A stretch of 64,000 nt of DNA from assembly GCA_010645155.1 (NCBI GenBank), contig JAAGOF010000220.1, forward strand, positions 302,968 through 366,967, read 5' to 3'. Source of the DNA: Tigriopus japonicus (Eukaryota; Arthropoda; Copepoda; Harpacticoida; Harpacticidae). Under the pieces are notes generated by a model. The model worked only from the letters and a program-made list of their open reading frames with translations. It made no database searches and had not been told where the DNA came from. The first letter of the stretch is position 1, and every line of letters begins with the position of its first letter. Below are positions 10,665-21,174 of the stretch, one piece after another. A program made the position numbers and the translations under genes.

Positions 10665-11290
10665 ATGGAATGGGATATTTCAAACGCTGGTGAACCTGCC
10701 GCGATTTACTATAACGTTTTGTCCGTTTTTTACATCCATGAGCGAGGCAGTGCCCCTCACGCCATGGCCGCCACAGTCCGGGTGGGATTATCCCACATAC
10801 AAGCCATTGTTGACACAGGAGTGCAAGTGAATGTTCTCCCATTGCGGCTCCTCAAAGACCATGACCACGATAGAATAGAAAAGACTACTATCACCGTAAG
10901 ACCGTTTGGGAGTGCCGAAATTCGACCCACAGGGATTATCCTTACGGATACTACATGGAACACCACCACCATAACTGCAGAATGGGTGGTAATTGACCAC
11001 TCGCCTCTAGATAGAGCCATTGATCCAATAAAATCACGCTCCCTAGCGCAAGCCCTTGGGCTCGTAATCCTTCAGAGCAACCAATTTCCGTTTACTAGAT
11101 CATTTCATGGACAGACAGAGAATCAACGAAGTGAATTGTATCATTGCAGTGGTCATTCAATCCTATGCTGCCCAGCAGAGTGAGTCTCCGGACGATGGAT
11201 TGGACCCTGGAACAGTTTCTTACATGAATGCGCCCAAGTTCAGTGAATGCTTTAAGGGGTTGGGATGTTTGAAAAACTACCAAGTGAAGC
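10665..11290 (+). pseudogene. Gypsy pol: aspartic protease region
   Basis: The open frame from 10665 carries the retroviral-type active site Asp-Thr-Gly at 10812-10820 (context AIVDTGVQVNVLP) and then typical protease beta-strand sequence. It is followed by a frame change near 11107. Reading then continues toward the reverse transcriptase until the SINE insertion at 11291. The protein would cut the Gag-Pol polyprotein. No intact start-to-end frame remains. Confidence 0.75.
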
Positions 11291-11756
11291 AGGGGTGAGG
11301 CATGGCGTAGTGCGTACTGCGTCGGTTTGTCGTGCAGATGGCTGGGGTTCGATCCCGGCTGACTGCCACCCTCAAAACTCAACTCTTCGGAGTCAAAATT
11401 TAGCATTTGAACCGTCTTTCAAATGCAACACACAACTTTCCAAACTCAACTCTTCGGAGTCAAAATTTAGCATTGAACTGTCTTTCAATGCCAAATACTA
11501 GGCAAGGCCCGGTTCAATCCCGGGCTTGCCGAGTCCTAGTGACCTGTGGTATTAAGTTACATGCAGAAGTCACGGCCCTTGACGGCTTAAATGGGCGAAC
11601 CTGGGGTCATTCCCGAGGGTGAGGTAAAAATTAATGCTTGCTTGTTAGCTTGTCCAAGTGGAGCGGCAATATCCCCATATGGCGGACAGCCTCTATCAGA
11701 TCGCAGCTGCGAAGCTGCGTTCTGACTCCTCAACAAACAAACAAACAAAACAACAA
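11291..11756 (+). mobile_element. tRNA-derived SINE, copy 1
   Basis: Flanked by a perfect 13-bp duplication, TACCAAGTGAAGC (11278-11290 and 11757-11769). The head has RNA polymerase III promoter boxes: A box TGGCGTAGTGCG (11303-11314) and B box GGTTCGATCCC (11346-11356). The body contains an internal duplication (CTCAACTCTTCGGAGTCAAA at about 11380 and 11434), then a second tRNA-like stem with a B-box-like GGTTCAATCCC at 11511-11521. It ends in a CAAA-type tail. A near-identical copy is at 15686-16152 and a degraded one at 29009. Confidence 0.93.
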
Positions 11757-13190
11757 TACCAAGTGAAGCTACATCTCAAGCCAGGAGCCAAACCGCATGT
11801 TGCCCCGCCACGCCCACAACCTCTTTACTTGCAGGCCCAAATTGACAAAGCAGTCTCAGATATGCTTGCCATTGGGGTAATAGAACCCCATGACGGCCCA
11901 GCCGAATGGGTGGCAAACTTAGCCATAGCCTTTAAAGAGGGTGGTGAACTTCGAATCACAGTGGATTTGCGTGGGGTCAATTCGGAGCTTCGAGATACAA
12001 GAGTACCAATTCCAACACCAGAGACAATCAAGGCCAAATTGACAGGATGCCGTTTTTTTCCAAGCTCGATTTCACGCAATCTTTCCATCAAATCCAACTC
12101 CATCCTAATTCACACAGTCTCAAGGTCTTTCGTTCAGGAGGCAAACTTTACAGATATAGACGTGTCTCCATGGGCCTCAAACCCGCATCAGGGAAGCTGG
12201 CTCTTGCATGCCAAAACATGTTTGGCCACCTCGATAACGTGCATACGATCCACGACGATGTCATCATTGCTGCACCGACAAAGGACCTACATGACAAAGC
12301 AGGGATGGAATTTCTGGATGTGGTCCGAAAGTGTGGAATGACCCTTAAACCCTTCAAGTGCCCAATTGGAGCCAAAGAGATTACATTCTGGGGCGTTTGC
12401 ATTTCTGAATTGGGAGTGTCGCCAGACCGGGAGAAGATTAAAGCCCTTAGAGAAGCAAGGCCACCCAAAACCAAGCATGATCTTGTATCATTCTTATGCA
12501 TGGCTCGATCACATCAAGACTTCATCCCATCAATTGCGGGCCTTACACCAAATCTACGAGTGCTTACCAAGAAATTTCTTCCATTTAAATGGGGGCGCGA
12601 GCACCAACGAGAATTCGAAACGCTCAAATCAGCTCTCACAGAGGGGGCCCAACTGGTTTTCTTCAATATGAATCTCAGAACCCACGTCATTGTAGATGCC
12701 CATCGAGATGGGCTTGGGGATATTCTGGCCCAAGGGTCAACCATCGGAAGTGCAAGGCCAGTGGCAATGGCCTCAAGGTCTACATCAACCACTGAAAATA
12801 AATATCCCCAACTTGACCTGGAGGCCCTGGCGGTTTATTTTGGCCTCAGACGATTTCGACCCTATCCAGGGATGACTCAAGCCAGGATTACTTTCAAAAT
12901 ACACACTAGGTCCGATTAGTACAATGGAAATTCAACGGAACATTATATTTGTTGCAAAAACCTCACATTTTAGTGCAGTGATCGGACCTAGTGTGTATTT
13001 TTGAAATCCTTCCTGAAGTACAGTGGTTCCTGCCCTATCTTGTGGTTAACCCAGACATTACAGTTCATTCTGATCATAAGCCCTTGGCTGCCGTCTTCCG
13101 TGAGACCAGGCTCGTCTTGATCAGGACAGACAGCATAAAACTAAGACACCAAGACATTAAATACCGAATCGAGCACCTTAAAGTTTAAAC
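11757..13190 (+). pseudogene. pol: Gypsy pol: reverse transcriptase and RNase H
   Basis: The fingers region (to about 12045) has the gypsy pattern VDLRGVNSELRDTRVPIPTP. The frame shifts at a run of T near 12047-12055, and the palm continues with KLDFTQSFHQIQL and the paired catalytic aspartates at 12254-12259 in the context IHDDVII (a His where Tyr is often found). RNase H follows (VDAHRDGLGDILAQ, then a conserved ENKY...LEALA segment), is split by a 94-bp MITE at 12902-12995, and ends with HSDHKPLAAVF near 13065-13100. The enzyme would copy the element's RNA into DNA. The frameshift and insertions make it inactive. Confidence 0.88.
12902..12995. mobile_element. 94-bp Tc1/mariner-like MITE
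   Basis: Inverted ends CACACTAGGTCCGAT lie directly inside a TA dinucleotide on each side (12900-12901 and 12996-12997), the duplication expected of Tc1/mariner. The core is only about 60 bp. It sits within the RNase H coding sequence. Confidence 0.85.
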
Positions 13191-13196
13191 CTTAAA

Positions 13197-13507
13197 AAGC
13201 CAGAGTGTCCACGCGTACTAGCGTGTTCTTGAAAGTGCTGAGTGTAAGTGCTTCCCCACACGGCGAAGGTTCGAATCCTGTTGGGGGTCGGATTGAAGCT
13301 GTCGGGAGAAATCCTTTTTAAGGAAGCCAGAGTGGCCACGCGTACTAGCGCGTTCTTAAAGTGCCGAGTGTAAGTGCTACCCCAGACGGCGTAGGTTCGA
13401 ATCCTGTTGAGGGTCGGATTGAAGCTGTCGGGAGAAATCCTTCAATTTACAGGGAATCGCACACCTTGTAACGGCAATAAAAATCCGCAAAAAAAAAGAA
13501 AAAAAAG
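13197..13507 (+). mobile_element. tRNA-like SINE, tandem dimer with A-rich tail
   Basis: Two units about 126 bp apart each start GCCAGAGTG(G/T)CCACGCGTAC, which resembles the A-box region of a class II (Leu/Ser-type) tRNA. Each carries the B box GGTTCGAATCC (13268-13278 and 13394-13404) followed by the same 3' segment (GGATTGAAGCTGTCGGGAGA). The second unit ends in an A-rich tail (about 13478-13507). It interrupts pol between RNase H and integrase. A head-only copy is at 58879-58911. Confidence 0.8.
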
Positions 13508-14061
13508 GGAGAGATAACCCGGCCGATTATTTCTCACGCAATCCAATCCCTTGGGACCACCTGAGCAAAGAAATCAAGGCTGAAACTGACGAAAGTGAGA
13601 AGCTTCTCTATGTCATCCACTCTCAAGACATCCTTCCAAGCATTGGGAGGGATAAATTCAGAGAGGCCTCGGAACAATGCCCTACGACCAGGGCCCCTAT
13701 AAACCATATTCAGAACGGAACCAAACCCAGGAGATGGGAAACCCTCCAACCGTACAAGGCAGTGTTTAGAGAATTGACCATCTCCTCATTAGGAAACGTG
13801 CTCAGAGGTGAAAGACTGGTCGTGCCCCCCTCTCTTCAATCGGAAATAATTGAGAGGGCACATGGTTCTGCCCATCTTGGCATTGCATCCTTGAAAAGGC
13901 GGTTACGTGCGGGCTTCTGGTTTCCAGGGATGGACAAAAGGTCAGAGCAATTCGTGGCAGAATGTGAGCAATGCCAACTGTTTGTCCCGGAAGGATCGAA
14001 GGTGACACCAAGGGCACATTGTTGTTTATTGTATCGGACAACTCAAGCACTCCCGAAGGTG
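13508..14061 (+). pseudogene. Gypsy pol: RNase H tail and integrase zinc-binding domain
   Basis: Begins with the conserved NPADYFSRNP-like linker near 13517-13550. From about 13762 it reads as an integrase N-terminal domain, with a His-His pair near 13858-13880 (HGSAHLG), the FWFPGM motif, and a Cys-x2-Cys pair near 13960-13975. This HHCC finger would help integrase multimerise. The coding sequence is cut off at about 14061 by the LINE insertion and resumes at about 18804. Confidence 0.8.
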
Positions 14062-14202
14062 CATAAAGAGGATATGTCTTTATAAGGATAAAAGAAATAT
14101 TTGAATATGAGATGAGATGAGATGAAATGACACATAGTGAGCTCACAACTACATGTGTACTTAATACTCAAGGGTGGAAACCAATAGATCATAACAGGAT
14201 TT

Positions 14203-17200
14203 CTAAGGCTGAAACTTGAGGTACTTGGTTAGATTGAGGTTCTTGAGGCCGGTCTTAAACATCCTGAGACTTCCGCAGTTACGTAAGGAACTGTCCAGGT
14301 CGTTCCAGGGATCCAACACCCTCAGTGCGAAACACCAGCTTCTGGTCATTGTATGGACTAAAGGTTTACGGAAATGAGGGTTCCATCTCAAAGATCTCGT
14401 CTTGGATTCCAGCTCTCCTCTAAGCAAATCCAAGCTGGTACTCTGGCCTGGATCGATTGTTATCATCCCTGCCCGAAATTTGAATAAGGCAACAAGATCA
14501 CATTTCAATCGTCGGGACTCCATCGTATCTGCTCCCAAGTAACTCAATCTTTCCTCGAATGGAAGACGATGGCATCCATCGATTAATTTTGAGAACCTTC
14601 TTAGTGGTCTCTCTATCAGGAAAATATCTTTTTTAAATGGTGGAGACCAAACGGGCGTGCAAAATTCGACAATTGGTCGTACATACGTATTGAAAAGCTT
14701 CATCATCGTTTTTTCACTACGGCATAGAAAATGTCTTCGCCATACTCCAACCAACTGGCAAGCTTTCACTGATACATTTGATGATTGGAGACTAAATTTC
14801 AGGCTTGAGTCGAATAGTACCCCCAAATCACGTTGAACAGACACCGTTTCAAGACTTTGAGAGCTCACTGAATAATCGAACGGCCGAGGAGATTTTCCAA
14901 ATCTTAGGATGGTGCACTTCGATATGTTAAATTGCATCCTGTTGTCCAAAGCCCATTCTGTCACTCGATCAAGATCCTCCTGTAATCTAGTTTGATCATC
15001 CATAGACGAAATCCGGCGAAAAAGTTTCGTATCATCGGCGAATTTTAATATCCGCGACGTCAGATTTCGCCCCAAATCGTTCACGAACAGAAGGAACAAT
15101 GCCGGTCCCAAAACACTGCCCTGAGGTACTCCTGAGGTAACCCGAAGACTTGTGGAAAAATGGCCATTGAGAACAACTCTTTGAGATCGATCGCTCAACC
15201 ATGCCCATATCCACGTCATCAGGACGGGGTCTACCCCTGCCTCCTTAACTTTGTCCATAAGTATGTGGTGGTCCACCTTGTCAAAAGCTTTCTCCAGATC
15301 CAAATAAATAACATCTACAGATTCGCCGTTTTCCGCAGCACTTGTAAGGAAGTCTTTGAAGACGAGAAGGTTTGACAAGCAAGATCTCCCCCTCCGGAAT
15401 CCATGTTGATCATTGGATAAGATTGAGCTCTCTTCCAGATGTTGTACCAACCTCTCCTTTAAAATTCCCTCCAAAATCTTGGACGAGACACAAGTCAATG
15501 AAATGGGACGGTAATTTCTCGCACATGAAATATCACCTCCCTTAAACAAGGGACACACGTTTGCAGTCTCCCATCTCATGGGCACTTCCCCACGTTCCAA
15601 GGACATGTTGTAAATCACAGACAGTGGAAAAGCCACTGAAAGACCCAATCCTCTCAAAACAACACCCGGTATTCCGTCCGGACCACTAGGGGTGAGGCAT
15701 GGCGTAGTGCGTACTGCGTCGGTTTGTCGTGCAGATGGCTGGGGTTCGATCCCGGCTGACTGCCACCCTCAAAACTCAACTCTTCGGAGTCAAAATTTAG
15801 CATTTGAACCGTCTTTCAAATGCAACACACAACTTTCCAAACTCAACTCTTCGGAGTCAAAATTTAGCGTTGAACTGTCTTTCAATGCAAAACTAGGCAA
15901 GCCCCGGTTCGATCCCGGGCTTGACGAGTCCTAGTGACCTGTGGTATTAAGTTACATGCAGAAGTCACGGCCCTTGACGGCTTAAATGGGCGAACCTGGG
16001 GTCATTCCCGAGGGTGAGGTAAAAATTAATGCTTGCTTGTTAGCTTGTCCAAGTGGAGCGGCAATATCCCCATATGGCGGACAGCCTCTATCAGATCGCA
16101 GCTGCGAAGCTGCGTTCTGACTCCTCAACAAACAAACAAACAAACAAACAAACCGTCCGGACCAGAAGATACTGATGCTTTCAGGCGAGAAATTTTTTTA
16201 ACCACATCATCAGGTGAGATGGATTTCTGATGGTCAACCAAACCTGATTTAAGCGTCACCTTATTAGGGAGAGTTGCACATCCAAATACCGAAGAAAAAT
16301 GGTTATTTAGAATCATTGCCATGTTTTGATCCCCGGTCTCAAGCGCTCCAAACGAGTTTCTCAATGGCCCAACCCTTGACTTGGTCTTTTTGTTAAAGTT
16401 GACGTATCCATAAAACGCCTTGAGATTTTGATGCATACTCAGCTTCGCTTCGTAATCTGCCTTCGCTTGGAACGTTTGTCTTCGAACCTTTCCTTGGCAT
16501 GCTACAAAACTCTCCCTGTCGGATTCCAAACCACTCTTCTTAAAAAGAGTCCAAAGCCGCTGTTTTTTTCGTGTCAAACGGAGTAAAGCTTTCCCCATCC
16601 AAGGGGGGCGATTTTTTGACCTTCTTAGACGCCAGGGAATGAAGATGTCCATACCGGATCTGACAGTCTGTTCCAACAACAACCATGCCTCATTCACCGT
16701 TCTGCGATTCAGCTCTGAGTTCCAATCCACACTATTCATAAAGTGACTAAATTCAACAAAGTTCGCCTTGTTGAACATGGGTACTCGTTCTGTGGTTTGC
16801 GGCATAGTACTATTCAGTCTTAGATTGACTAGGATTGGGTAGTGGTCACTCAAGGCCAAGTCTGGTCGTATGGTGTGATTCTCAATGGTTGACGTCTCAT
16901 TTGTCAGGAGAAGATCCAAGGTATTCCCTTTGTTGTGTGTCGGACCACGGACAAGTTGGACTAATGACCCGTCTGTTATCGCGTTAATAAATAACTGGTC
17001 CTGTTCTCCACCACCGCTACCCATATCCCAGTTTATATGCGGCATATTGAAATCACCAAGGATGACACAATCATGTTCTGGTTCGAGGTTTGAGAGGAAA
17101 GAATTAACGATTGATCTTTCTTCATCCGTCCCGTTAGGGGACAGATACAAACAGTAGCAGACCGTGCTCCCACATTTGATGGCACAAGTGTTTGATATGT

Positions 17201-17462
17201 TGATGGCAACTTCACTACACTGCAGGTTCTTTATAGCCATGATAAGAACACCTCCTCCCCGTCCGTTGAGGGTGTCCTTTCTGTCCTTTCTGGCCACTGT
17301 GCGATAGCCTTTAAAGGCTAGATATTCGGATGGAAACTTAGGATTCAACCACGTTTCTGTGAGGCAAATTATATCTGGACTCACACTCTCTATTAATACT
17401 TCTAGATCAGCGAACTTGTTGAGCAAGCTCCTGCAATTTAGGTATAGGAGACAAAAGGACAT
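14203..17462 (-). pseudogene. LINE ORF2: endonuclease and reverse transcriptase, split by SINE
   Basis: Nicks target DNA and copies the LINE RNA at the nick. The ATG (17462-17460) overlaps the ORF1 stop as TGATG. Residues 1 to about 230 form the endonuclease: LNCRSLLNKF at the start, LTETWL, ILGDFNMPHINWD, and LALSDHYPILVN. The frame is then cut at 16152-15686 by the SINE. It resumes at about 15672 with the RT domain: the YRPISLT motif, YLDLEKAFDKVDH, SGVPQGSVLGPALFLLFVNDL, catalytic FADDTKLF near 15030-15050, then the C-terminal thumb-like region ending near 14203. Apart from the SINE the frames are open over more than 1300 and 1450 bp, so the element was probably intact shortly before the SINE landed. 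Confidence 0.9.
15686..16152 (+). mobile_element. tRNA-derived SINE, copy 2
   Basis: Nearly identical to 11291-11756, in the same genomic orientation, with the same A and B boxes, internal duplication and CAAA-type tail. It is flanked by the 12-bp duplication CCGTCCGGACCA (15674-15685 and 16153-16164). It interrupts the LINE ORF2, so it inserted after the LINE had landed in the Gypsy element. Confidence 0.93.
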
Positions 17463-18505
17463 CACGAACTAGGATCAGCAGGTGCACTATTGAGGTCCAT
17501 TGAATCAGACAAAGTTTTCGAAGAGGATCTAGTTCGAATTTGCATCATGTTTCTCTTGGAGAGGGAGTTGCAAGTTTTTCCGCTCCTAGTTTCAATGTTC
17601 TGTTGGTCACCGTCTACAAATCCGTTTGTTTTCGAGTTCAATAATTCTGTTGCTTTCGTGCCAGTCATCGATCTATCAATAACTTTACGACTATCTCCCT
17701 CAGACATCACTTCAGTTGTGCCATTAGCCGGTGAAAAACCCACACTGCCTCCGTTCGGTACCAAAGATACTCTAGATGGGGTATCACTGCCGTTCAAACT
17801 TCCTATTGGATCAAGTCCCGGGCAAACACGTCGAAGATGTCCATCAGAACCACACCCAAAGCATTTCTTGATCTGGTTTCGATGTATTATCCGAATTTTT
17901 TTCTTCCCAACATGTACAAAATCAGGAACAGGGCCACAAGCTTCCACAGAGACGTACATATTTCCATTTGCAATCCCTGACAGCCACGCATCATGCTTCT
18001 TCCCAAACACTTCCTCGGATATTTCTGAAGTAGGTTTGGCAAACGAAGAAATACTGTCGACAAGCTGGGAGTTGCTAACTTCTTCAGGCACGTTGAGAAA
18101 TCGCAGAGTCGATTTCTTATTGCCTCCCCGAATTGTGCATTTCCATGTTATACTTTGGTATTTCCTCAGAAACACAAAGTCTGAACCAAACCGTTTATCA
18201 ATGACAATGTCTTCCACCGTCTGGATCTTAATGGTACAAGACGTCTTTGTTCCTCCCACCTTCCGAATTTTAAGTATTTCTTGACGAGACAATTTCAAAT
18301 CATCCCTCAAGAAGTCCGTTAACTTATCTGTAGTCAAATGACCCTCTGATCCCATACATTCGAAATCCAGGACCAGTCCAGGGTACTTTCTCTGAGCAAT
18401 AGCCGCATAGCTAGCGGGTGTATCTTCACTTCCATTCGATGAAGGAGTCATGGTTTCCTTCAGACTGACCACTTTTTCAGCTGGTTCTGATGAACAATGA
18501 GGCAT
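17462..18505 (-). CDS. LINE ORF1: nucleic-acid-binding zinc-knuckle protein
   Basis: A reverse-strand frame that is open to 18526. The first ATG is at 18505, giving about 347 residues. A CCHC knuckle, CFGCGSDGHLRRVC, lies near residue 230. The middle region with basic residues is consistent with the RNA-binding esterase/RRM-like N-terminal parts of CR1-type ORF1 proteins, though I cannot name the fold from sequence alone. The protein would coat LINE RNA to form the ribonucleoprotein. Its stop overlaps the ORF2 start (TGATG), which points to translation of ORF2 by termination-reinitiation. The start codon falls in an inverted repeat at 18504-18529. Confidence 0.85.
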   Translation of the reverse strand: MPHCSSEPAEKVVSLKETMTPSSNGSEDTPASYAAIAQRKYPGLVLDFECMGSEGHLTTDKLTDFLRDDLKLSRQEILKIRKVGGTKTSCTIKIQTVEDIVIDKRFGSDFVFLRKYQSITWKCTIRGGNKKSTLRFLNVPEEVSNSQLVDSISSFAKPTSEISEEVFGKKHDAWLSGIANGNMYVSVEACGPVPDFVHVGKKKIRIIHRNQIKKCFGCGSDGHLRRVCPGLDPIGSLNGSDTPSRVSLVPNGGSVGFSPANGTTEVMSEGDSRKVIDRSMTGTKATELLNSKTNGFVDGDQQNIETRSGKTCNSLSKRNMMQIRTRSSSKTLSDSMDLNSAPADPSS

Positions 18506-19156
18506 TTTGGGGTCCCCTGACCCCAAAATGGGATGTACCCCAATTTTCTAAGCTTCAACGAACCACGGACTATTTTCCCACTTTCTCATCACAGCGGGGA
18601 AAATATAAAGGCAAATAGGGTTGCAATGTGGGCTAGAAGCATTTATATTTTGACCAGAAGCCAATCCGAAACACGTCACCAAAATAAAAGAACAAGTATC
18701 TGGGGAGCACTTTTCAAACGTCCGATCTGAGTGAACGAACGCAAAATGTGAGATATGTAATACATGTATTGATGAATGTATGAAGTATGAATGTAATACA
18801 TAGGGTACCACCCCAACCATGGCATTCAATCTCAGTAGATCTGTTTGGCCCGACACCCAAAGGAAATCACGTCGTTGTCAGCCGTTGCCTGAGCTCCCGC
18901 TATCCAGCTGCAGCCTTTATACCTAAGCCATCTTCTGGGTATACCATTGGGGCACTCCGAGCCATATTTGAGAAGCTGGGAACCCCCTAAGTCCTCCAGA
19001 GCGATAATGCTACAATTTTTCATTCCAACGAGTTTCAACAGTTTCTCAATCACTTCAAAATCAAGCATATCCTGTCCCCCCATATCATCCACGATCCAAT
19101 CTAGCAGAGTGCACAATGAAACTAATTGGGAAAGCCATAAAGACGTCTAACCAAAC

Positions 19157-20194
19157 AGGAACCCCTGAAAGGGGTGGACACGAACTCCGATTTTTGAAAA
19201 AATGGTATGAGGCCGAGGCTATATTTTGAAATAATGTCATTCATTCCTTATTAACGAGTAAAACTGTTGAACATGCATCTTGANNNNNNNNNNNNNNNNN
19301 NNNNNNNNNNNNNNNNNNNNNNNNNNNNNNNNNNNNNNNNNNNNNNNNNNNNNNNNNNNNNNNNNNNNNNNNNNNNNNNNNNNNNNNNNNNNNNNNNNNN
19401 NNNNNNNNNNNNNNNNNNNNNNNNNNNNNNNNNNNNNNNNNNNNNNNNNNNNNNNNNNNNNNNNNNNNNNNNNNNNNNNNNNNNNNNNNNNNNNNNNNNN
19501 NNNNNNNNNNNNNNNNNNNNNNNNNNNNNNNNNNNNNNNNNNNNNNNNNNNNNNNNNNNNNNNNNNNNNNNNNNNNNNNNNNNNNNNNNNNNNNNNNNNN
19601 NNNNNNNNNNNNNNNNNNNNNNNNNNNNNNNNNNNNNNNNNNNNNNNNNNNNNNNNNNNNNNNNNNNNNNNNNNNNNNNNNNNNNNNNNNNNNNNNNNNN
19701 NNNNNNNNNNNNNNNNNNNNNNNNNNNNNNNNNNNNNNNNNNNNNNNNNNNNNNNNNNNNNNNNNNNNNNNNNNNNNNNNNNNNNNNNNNNNNNNNNNNN
19801 NNNNNNNNNNNNNNNNNNNNNNNNNNNNNNNNNNNNNNNNNNNNNNNNNNNNNNNNNNNNNNNNNNNNNNNNNNNNNNNNNNNNNNNNNNNNNNNNNNNN
19901 NNNNNNNNNNNNNNNNNNNNNNNNGAAACACCCACATCAGACTGATTTTGGGGCGTGGGGTTGACCTTAACCAAGGCTAGGACTTGGCTGGACCCGCTTG
20001 AAACACAGAAAACCCCGATTGGCGCACTATCTTTTGGACTCTTGGTCGATTTTCGTTTGATTTTCCACTCCCAACATGGCCGTCTGTACTTCTTGTTTAC
20101 TTACGAACTCTCGGCCTCATCCGTGTGAGGTTGCGAGCTAGGAAATTCCGCGAGTTCGTATCCAGTATTTATACTATTATATAGGTTATCCCTG
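19157..20194 (-). mobile_element. hAT-like family A, copy 3 (inverted, contains assembly gap)
   Basis: Starts AGGAACCCCTGAAAGGGG and ends TTATCCCTG. It is flanked by a perfect 8-bp duplication AACCAAAC (19149-19156 and 20195-20202). The left part is the reverse complement of 10260-10388 and the right part (19926-20194) that of 8321-8590. Its middle is hidden by 641 N. It sits in the integrase coding region of the Gypsy element. Confidence 0.9.
19284..19924. other. Assembly gap (641 N)
   Basis: A run of N within family A copy 3. Open frames crossing it are artefacts. The comparable interior of copy 2 is about 1.7 kb, so the true size may differ from the gap length. Confidence 0.99.
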
Positions 20195-20967
20195 AACCAA
20201 ACCATCCATGGCATGGAGCAAGCGGTTTCTGAAGCCCTAGACAACTATCGCCGCACCTCACACCCAGCCACGGGACTCACCCCCCTTGAGATGATGAGGG
20301 ATAGAAAGATGGCAGACAAGATAAACACAGCCTCTCAGAGGGATTGGACCCTCAAGCTAAATCGGTTGGCCAATCATAGACAACCAGCCAAGGATATGGG
20401 ACTATGTCAAGGACAAGCAGTGCGAGTAAGGGAGCTTCCAAGGAAATCTAAGTTCCAACCCCTCTTCTCCAAGGACACAGCCCTAGTTCAATACTTCATG
20501 GGGACACATACAGAGTATGGTTTCCTCAAACAAGGAAAGTCGCGGAAAGGCACCGGGACCACTTGAAACCCATTCCCAGACCCAAAGTCAATCCACACCC
20601 CAACTCCAACAAAGATATTCACACCCCTGAAGAACTATTGATGATCGTCTAGCCCCCAATCCAGCCTCGGCCTCAGCATCAACCACAGCATCAAGAACCC
20701 ATGGAGGATCACCATGAGAGGGCTGAGGAAAACCACGGGGCTTGGCTAGGCTAGGACGGGGACGATTGGGATATGGATGACAACCACACGTTCCACACAG
20801 CAACAGACACCCTGACTGACCAACTCCAATCTCTGAAGCATCTACTTCCACAAGCAACAACAGAACGAACGACCTTTCAAACCTTTTCACCCCGCCGACC
20901 ACACACGAGATCAATGGGACCACCGGATGACCATCGCTAAGGGACGAATCGTAAAGACGTGGAATCA

Positions 20968-21174
20968 TGAAACATTTCAACCTGGTCACCACAAGTGGTC
21001 ACATATAGTACGAAGCCTTCTTCGTAGGTGAAGCCATTGAGAGCATCATTCTGGGATCTCCAAAGAGTGGAAAGGACTGACGGGGTACGATCCCGTTCTT
21101 ACATTATAACATAGTCCTAATGTTAAATATATCTTCTAGGTTTACCACTGAAATTGGAAGGTCCATACGAATCA
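20968..21174 (+). repeat. 3' LTR of the Gypsy element
   Basis: 207 bp, TGAAACATTT to GAATCA, matching the 5' LTR except for two deletions or insertions and a few substitutions. It is followed by the AGACC duplication at 21175-21179. No clear polypurine tract touches its left edge; the nearest purine-rich run is AAGGGA near 20939-20944. Confidence 0.92.

Larger units (their letters stand above)
14062..18803 (-). mobile_element. CR1/L2-like LINE with two ORFs, near full length
   Basis: A reverse-strand non-LTR retrotransposon inserted in the integrase gene of the Gypsy element. The 5' end is near 18803. ORF1 (zinc-knuckle protein) is followed directly by ORF2 (apurinic-type endonuclease, then reverse transcriptase), a 3' untranslated stretch, and a CATCT-type microsatellite near 14110-14130. 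ORF2 is split by a SINE at 15686-16152. Target duplications at the LINE borders are not clear, so the exact ends are estimates from where Gypsy coding resumes. The endonuclease motifs and FADDTKLF/VPQGSVLGP signatures fit the CR1/L2/Jockey group. Confidence 0.88.
18804..20650 (+). pseudogene. Gypsy pol: integrase core and C-terminus, split by family A element
   Basis: Coding resumes with PPQPWHSISVDLFGP (first catalytic Asp near 18840), then LQSDNA with the second Asp near 19005, and a segment with the probable catalytic Glu near 19105. An in-frame TAA lies near 18988. The frame is cut at 19156 by the family A element and resumes at 20203 with the typical integrase C-terminal signature NYRRTSHPATGLTPLEMM. 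An alternative frame near 20540-20650 (RHRDHLKPIPRP) suggests the end of Pol after another frameshift. Integrase would have joined the cDNA to the genome. Inactive. Confidence 0.85.

Noticed and set aside
11825..12501. Minus-strand frames opposite the Gypsy RT
   Set aside because: Shadows of the RT coding strand; no motifs of their own.
13197..13443. Two genuine tRNA genes
   Set aside because: The units lack a convincing acceptor stem, are followed by identical non-tRNA sequence and end in a shared A-rich tail, which fits a SINE.
17490..18284. 264-codon plus-strand frame
   Set aside because: Antisense shadow of the LINE ORF1, which has a zinc knuckle and the ORF2 overlap on the other strand.
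19237..19980. Long open frames of more than 220 codons
   Set aside because: They are made almost wholly of N and are artefacts of the gap.
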